A stretch of 9,501 bases of DNA. Source: Allopontixanthobacter sp034376665 (GTDB lineage: Bacteria > Pseudomonadota > Alphaproteobacteria > Sphingomonadales > Sphingomonadaceae). The DNA is taken from the NCBI RefSeq assembly GCF_034376665.1, contig NZ_JAXMJI010000098.1, positions 1 through 9,501 on the forward strand, in the 5' to 3' direction. This document shows positions 6,868 to 9,501 of this stretch, piece after piece. Within the stretch, counting starts at the first letter, position 1; each line of letters starts with the position of its first letter. Both the position numbers and the translations under genes were made by a program. The notes below the pieces were generated by a model, which worked only from the letters and a program-made list of their open reading frames with translations, was not told the origin of the DNA and ran no database searches.

Positions 6868-7563
6868 ATGCAACTGACTTTCGCCAGTTACAATATCCAC
6901 AAGGCGGTGGGCACCGACGGCCGGCGCGATCCGGACCGGATCATCACGGTCCTGCGCGAGGTGAATGCGGACATCATCGCCTTGCAGGAAGCCGACTTGC
7001 GGTTTGGCGACCGCGCGACCGTGTTGTCCCGTGCTGCGCTCGACGACACCAAGTGGCGCGCCGTGGAAGTGGCCAAGCGTCCGCGCAGCCTCGGCTGGCA
7101 CGGCAACGCGCTGCTGGTGCGCCGGGATTTCGAAATCCTTGACGCCGCGCCGGTCGATCTGCCGACGCTGGAGCCCCGCGGAGCCGTCAGCGCCGATATC
7201 ATCGCAGGCGGGCAGCGATTCCGGGTCGTGGGCACCCATCTCGACCTGTCGGGCCTGCGCCGACATGACCAGGTGCGTGCGATCCTGAAGCATTGCGGAA
7301 ACTGCGATGTCGAATGCCCGACCGTGGTCATGGGTGATTTCAACCAATGGGGCCACCGCGGCGGCATCATGCGGGCCTTTCTGCCGCCGTGGCAAGTGCT
7401 GTCACCCGGCCGTAGCTTCCCCAGCCGCCGCCCGCTAGCCCCGCTCGACCGGATCATTCTGTCACACGAATGGACCGGCACCACAATGGGTGTGCACCAC
7501 AGCCGCTCTTCCGCCGAAGCCTCCGACCATTTGCCGGTGTGGACTTCAGCCAGCCTGCCTTGA
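6868..7563 (+). CDS. Endonuclease/exonuclease/phosphatase (EEP) family protein
   Basis: This 231-residue single-domain EEP-fold metal-dependent phosphoesterase has all catalytic motifs in order: N9 in SYNIHKAVG, E41 in IIALQEAD, H124 in VGTHLDLSGL, D157 and N159 in VVMGDFNQW, D194 in LDRIILS, and D220-H221 in SDHLP. The family covers DNA repair nucleases, lipid and inositol phosphatases and nucleases of RNA. The sequence alone does not choose among them, but lack of a signal peptide suggests a cytoplasmic protein. As I recall, members this small often sit near phospholipase D or cardiolipin synthase genes in alphaproteobacteria, but none is seen here. The ATG at 6868 is chosen because the family opening (LTFASYNIHK) follows directly. 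GTG at 6850, overlapping the previous gene, is an alternative that adds six residues. Confidence 0.88.
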   Translation: MQLTFASYNIHKAVGTDGRRDPDRIITVLREVNADIIALQEADLRFGDRATVLSRAALDDTKWRAVEVAKRPRSLGWHGNALLVRRDFEILDAAPVDLPTLEPRGAVSADIIAGGQRFRVVGTHLDLSGLRRHDQVRAILKHCGNCDVECPTVVMGDFNQWGHRGGIMRAFLPPWQVLSPGRSFPSRRPLAPLDRIILSHEWTGTTMGVHHSRSSAEASDHLPVWTSASLP

Positions 7564-7581
7564 AAAGAGGCACTGCTTAAT

Positions 7582-7609
7582 TATTCGGCAATAGCTCATC
7601 GGCATGAGC
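7582..7609 (+). promoter_or_regulatory. Two abutting inverted repeats upstream of the sigma-54 promoter, candidate enhancer
   Basis: TATT-CGGC-AATA (7582-7593) is followed without a gap by GCTCAT-CGGC-ATGAGC (7594-7609). Both are perfect inverted repeats around the same CGGC centre, with centres 14 bp apart. They lie about 95 and 81 bp before the predicted start of glnK transcription, a distance at which activators of sigma-54 promoters often bind. They do not match the enteric NtrC consensus well, so the binding protein is unknown. The second repeat could instead form an RNA hairpin at the end of the preceding transcript, but no U-run follows. Confidence 0.35.
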
Positions 7610-7654
7610 CTTGGCTTCCTGGCGAAACTTCAGGTTTCCCCGCTCCTTAGGATT

Positions 7655-7671
7655 CTGGCACGAAGATTGCT
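7655..7671 (+). promoter_or_regulatory. Sigma-54 (RpoN) -24/-12 promoter of glnK-amtB
   Basis: CTGGCACGAAGATTGCT matches the established consensus YTGGCACGRNNNTTGCW at every fixed position. The -24 GG is at 7657-7658 and the -12 GC at 7669-7670, with the required spacing. Transcription would start near 7682, giving a leader of about 36 nt before the glnK ATG. glnK-amtB is a classic nitrogen-limitation operon read by RpoN with NtrC, which agrees with this. No competing sigma-70 promoter was seen in the interval. Confidence 0.93.
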
Positions 7672-7706
7672 CCAGCGTCCCTGCCGGTGATCGTCCGGTT
7701 AGTAGC

Positions 7707-7713
7707 AGGGGGG
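7707..7713 (+). promoter_or_regulatory. Ribosome binding site of glnK
   Basis: AGGGGGG ends 4 nt before the ATG at 7718. It is a strong purine-rich site, stronger than those of most other genes in the window, and fits a gene needing abrupt high expression. Confidence 0.6.
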
Positions 7714-7717
7714 CTCG

Positions 7718-8056
7718 ATGAAATTCATCATTGCCATCATCAAACCATTCAAACTTGACGAAGTTCGCGAAGCGCTGACGGCGATCGGCGTTGCGGGCAT
7801 GACCGTATCGGAGGTCAAGGGATTTGGCCGCCAGAAGGGCCAGACCGAAATTTATCGCGGCGCCGAATATTCGACCAATATGCTGCCCAAGGTGAAGATC
7901 GAAATCGCGGTGAGCGATGAAATCGCTGCGCAGGTGGTGGAAACCATCAAGGAAACCGGCAGCACCGACAGCATCGGCGACGGGAAGATCTTTGTCTTCG
8001 ACCTCGCTTCGGCAACCCGCATTCGAACCGGTGAAACCGGCGATACGGCGCTATGA
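7718..8056 (+). CDS. glnK: PII nitrogen regulatory protein GlnK
   Basis: This 112-residue cytoplasmic trimeric signal protein senses ATP/ADP and 2-oxoglutarate and binds AmtB. Family marks are MKFIIAIIKPFKLDEVREAL at the start, GFGRQKGQTEIYRGAEY (35-51), the uridylylation site Tyr51 at the tip of the T-loop, Arg47 (which plugs the AmtB channel in E. coli GlnK), IGDGKIFV (86-93) and the C-terminal RIRTGE (101-106). The B-loop reads TDSIGDGK at 83-90 where E. coli GlnB has TGKIGDGK, so G84 and K85 are changed. The GlnK name rests on linkage to amtB; by sequence alone it could equally be called GlnB. Control is by the sigma-54 promoter upstream. The gene's end lies within a few codons of amtB. 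Confidence 0.95.
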   Translation: MKFIIAIIKPFKLDEVREALTAIGVAGMTVSEVKGFGRQKGQTEIYRGAEYSTNMLPKVKIEIAVSDEIAAQVVETIKETGSTDSIGDGKIFVFDLASATRIRTGETGDTAL

Positions 8057-8063
8057 CTGACAT

Positions 8064-8069
8064 GAGGAA
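8064..8069 (+). promoter_or_regulatory. Ribosome binding site that selects the amtB start
   Basis: GAGGAA lies 7 nt before the ATG at 8077. Four in-frame ATGs (8053, 8062, 8071, 8077) are available. This site favours 8077, which also leaves a conventional signal peptide beginning MIRK. The ATG at 8053 would overlap the glnK stop (ATGA) and remains an alternative. Confidence 0.6.
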
Positions 8070-8076
8070 TATGACG

Positions 8077-9459
8077 ATGATCCGTAAAATGATTTGCGGC
8101 GCAGGCGTGCTTGGCACGTCGATGTTCGCCGCCACTGCCGCGTTTGCGCAGGAAGCCGCCGAGGCGGTTGCCGAAACCGTGGCCGAAGTCGCTCCTGCCG
8201 TGGCAGAGGCTACCCCTGCTGTTGCCAATCCGGGCAATAACGCCTGGATGATGACCTCTACCATCCTCGTTCTGCTGATGATCCTGCCGGGTCTTGCGCT
8301 GTTCTATGGCGGTTTGACGCGTTCCAAGAACATGCTCAGCACCATGACGCAGGTTGGCGGCGCTGCGGCGCTGGCGATGCTGATCTGGGTGATGTGGGGC
8401 TATTCGATGGCTTTCGGCCCGATCACTTCCGAAGGGTTCATCGGTAATTTCGTCAGCAGTGGCAGCCTGTTTTTGTCTTCGGTCACACCGGACACGACGG
8501 CCGCAACGTTCTCGGACGAAGTCATTTCGGAATATGTCTTCGTCAGCTTCCAGATGACCTTTGCGGCCATCACGGCGGCACTGGTTCTGGGCGCAACCGT
8601 GGAACGGATGAAATTTTCCGCCGCGATGCTGTTCACGGCAATCTGGCTGACAATTGTCTACTTCCCGATTGCCCACATGGTGTGGGCTGGCGGCGGACTG
8701 CTGTTCAAGATGGGCGCGCTCGACTTTGCCGGGGGCACTGTGGTGCACATCAACGCCGGTGTCTCCGCATTGGTGCTGGCCATGATCCTCGGCAAGCGCA
8801 AGGGCTACCCCACTGAACCGATGCCGCCGCATTCCATGGTCATGACCATGATCGGCACCGGAATGCTGTGGGTCGGCTGGTTCGGCTTCAACGCCGGTTC
8901 GGAACTCGAAGCCGACGGGATTGCCGGTCTCGCCATGATCAACACTTTCGTTGCGACGGCGGCGGGCGCGTTTTCCTGGATGCTGATGGAACGGCTCGCC
9001 GGACACAAGGCGTCGGCACTGGGCTTCTGCTCGGGCGTCATCGCCGGACTGGTGGCGGTAACCCCGGCCGCAGGCAACAGCGGGCCCTTCGGCGCGATCG
9101 TTCTCGGCGTCCTTGCTTCGATCGTCGCCTATTTCGCGGTTTCCAAGCTCAAGAACAAGCTCGGCTATGACGACGCGCTCGACGTGTTCGGCATCCACGG
9201 CATTGCCGGGATCGTCGGCGCTCTCGGCACCGCCATCGTCTACCAGCCGCAGTTCGGCGGACCGGGTGACGGCTCCACTGCCATGGGCGCGCAGCTGACG
9301 ACCCAGATCGTCGCCGTTGCGGTTGCGGTGGCCTGGGCCGGAGTCGGCACCGCAGTGATCGCCTATATCGTCAAGGCTGTTACCGGCCTGCGGGTTACTC
9401 CGGAAGTCGAGCTGGAAGGCCTCGATATCGGCGAACACGGCGAACGCGCCTACAACTGA
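8077..9459 (+). CDS. amtB: Ammonium transporter AmtB (Amt/MEP/Rh family)
   Basis: This is a trimeric inner-membrane ammonium channel, 460 residues from the chosen ATG. A signal peptide is visible at about 1-25 (MIRK, hydrophobic core, AAFAQ cleavage-like end). It is followed by an Ala/Val/Glu/Pro-rich linker to about 55, then eleven membrane spans, roughly 57-78, 94-115, 154-174, 181-200, 219-238, 254-273, 281-300, 311-331, 335-354, 370-388 and 408-433. Key residues match AmtB: the twin pore histidines His224 (GGTVVHINAG) and His374 (DVFGIHGIAG), Asp216 in LDFAGG, Trp203 in HMVWAGGG, and Phe271 and Ser275 in WFGFNAGSE. The cytoplasmic tail LRVTPEVELEGLDIGEHGE is the usual GlnK-contact tail. 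It shares the sigma-54 promoter with glnK, and uptake should be blocked by deuridylylated GlnK. Confidence 0.96.
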   Translation: MIRKMICGAGVLGTSMFAATAAFAQEAAEAVAETVAEVAPAVAEATPAVANPGNNAWMMTSTILVLLMILPGLALFYGGLTRSKNMLSTMTQVGGAAALAMLIWVMWGYSMAFGPITSEGFIGNFVSSGSLFLSSVTPDTTAATFSDEVISEYVFVSFQMTFAAITAALVLGATVERMKFSAAMLFTAIWLTIVYFPIAHMVWAGGGLLFKMGALDFAGGTVVHINAGVSALVLAMILGKRKGYPTEPMPPHSMVMTMIGTGMLWVGWFGFNAGSELEADGIAGLAMINTFVATAAGAFSWMLMERLAGHKASALGFCSGVIAGLVAVTPAAGNSGPFGAIVLGVLASIVAYFAVSKLKNKLGYDDALDVFGIHGIAGIVGALGTAIVYQPQFGGPGDGSTAMGAQLTTQIVAVAVAVAWAGVGTAVIAYIVKAVTGLRVTPEVELEGLDIGEHGERAYN

Positions 9460-9471
9460 CACCCGAATTGG

Positions 9472-9501
9472 CGGGCCGGGCATCCTCTCCCGCCCGGCTC
9501 G
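9472..9501 (+). terminator. GC-rich hairpin after amtB, probable terminator cut by window edge
   Basis: Starting 12 nt after the amtB stop, 9472-9481 (CGGGCCGGGC) pairs with 9492-9501 (GCCCGGCTCG) as a 10-bp stem with one G-U pair and a 10-nt loop. The window ends at the last paired base, so whether a U-run follows cannot be seen. Confidence 0.55.

Noticed and set aside
7594..7609. Intrinsic terminator of the EEP gene
   Set aside because: The 6-bp hairpin is not followed by a T-run. Its pairing with the neighbouring repeat fits an operator at least as well.
7852..9483. 543-codon open frame on the minus strand across amtB and the end of glnK
   Set aside because: It is antisense to two unmistakable genes, its composition is rich in Arg, His, Gly and Asp without recognisable domains, and it follows from GC-rich codon use on the other strand.
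1..9501. CRISPR array, tRNA or rRNA gene, toxin-antitoxin pair, phage or defence genes
   Set aside because: I saw no regularly spaced repeats, no tRNA-like or rRNA sequence and no such protein families. Apart from the IS end, the content is housekeeping.

Overview
The window looks like ordinary chromosome from a GC-rich alphaproteobacterium, most likely a sphingomonad and possibly of the Erythrobacteraceae. This rests on recalled protein similarity (the PheS insertion, the RF3, the PNPOx-like flavoprotein and the AmtB with a cleavable leader) and on the strong GC bias at third codon positions. The genus cannot be fixed without a database search. All supported genes read on the + strand.

Layout. 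(1) Positions 1-141 hold the last 42 codons of an IS630-family transposase and the terminal repeat of its element. A strong intrinsic terminator (171-201) follows, with no gene of its own in the window. (2) Positions 247-1143 encode an AraC-type regulator with an N-terminal sensing-type region and a C-terminal double helix-turn-helix. (3) After a short gap that can fold, positions 1219-7563 form a compact head-to-tail run: pheS and pheT (both subunits of phenylalanyl-tRNA synthetase, ATGA overlap), prfC (release factor 3, 2 nt after pheT), a PNPOx-like flavoprotein, and an endonuclease/exonuclease/phosphatase-fold enzyme. (4) A 154-nt non-coding interval carries a full-consensus sigma-54 promoter, preceded by two abutting small palindromes. 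(5) glnK and amtB (8077-9459, coupled to glnK) form the nitrogen-responsive ammonium transport and PII signalling pair. A GC-rich hairpin at the very end is probably their terminator, cut by the window edge.

How the genes work together. PheS and PheT charge tRNA-Phe and RF3 recycles class I release factors, so the first three genes of the run serve translation. The two genes that follow are close enough to be co-transcribed, but no functional link is visible. GlnK, with an intact uridylylation tyrosine, is expected to block AmtB when nitrogen is sufficient. The sigma-54 promoter places the pair under nitrogen control, probably through NtrC, which is not in the window.

I did not find a convincing new biological system. 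Most of the window is well-known housekeeping content. The points most worth a second look are the sigma-54 control region with its palindromes, the variant PII B-loop, the foldable pheS leader, and the IS630 and orphan-terminator junction.
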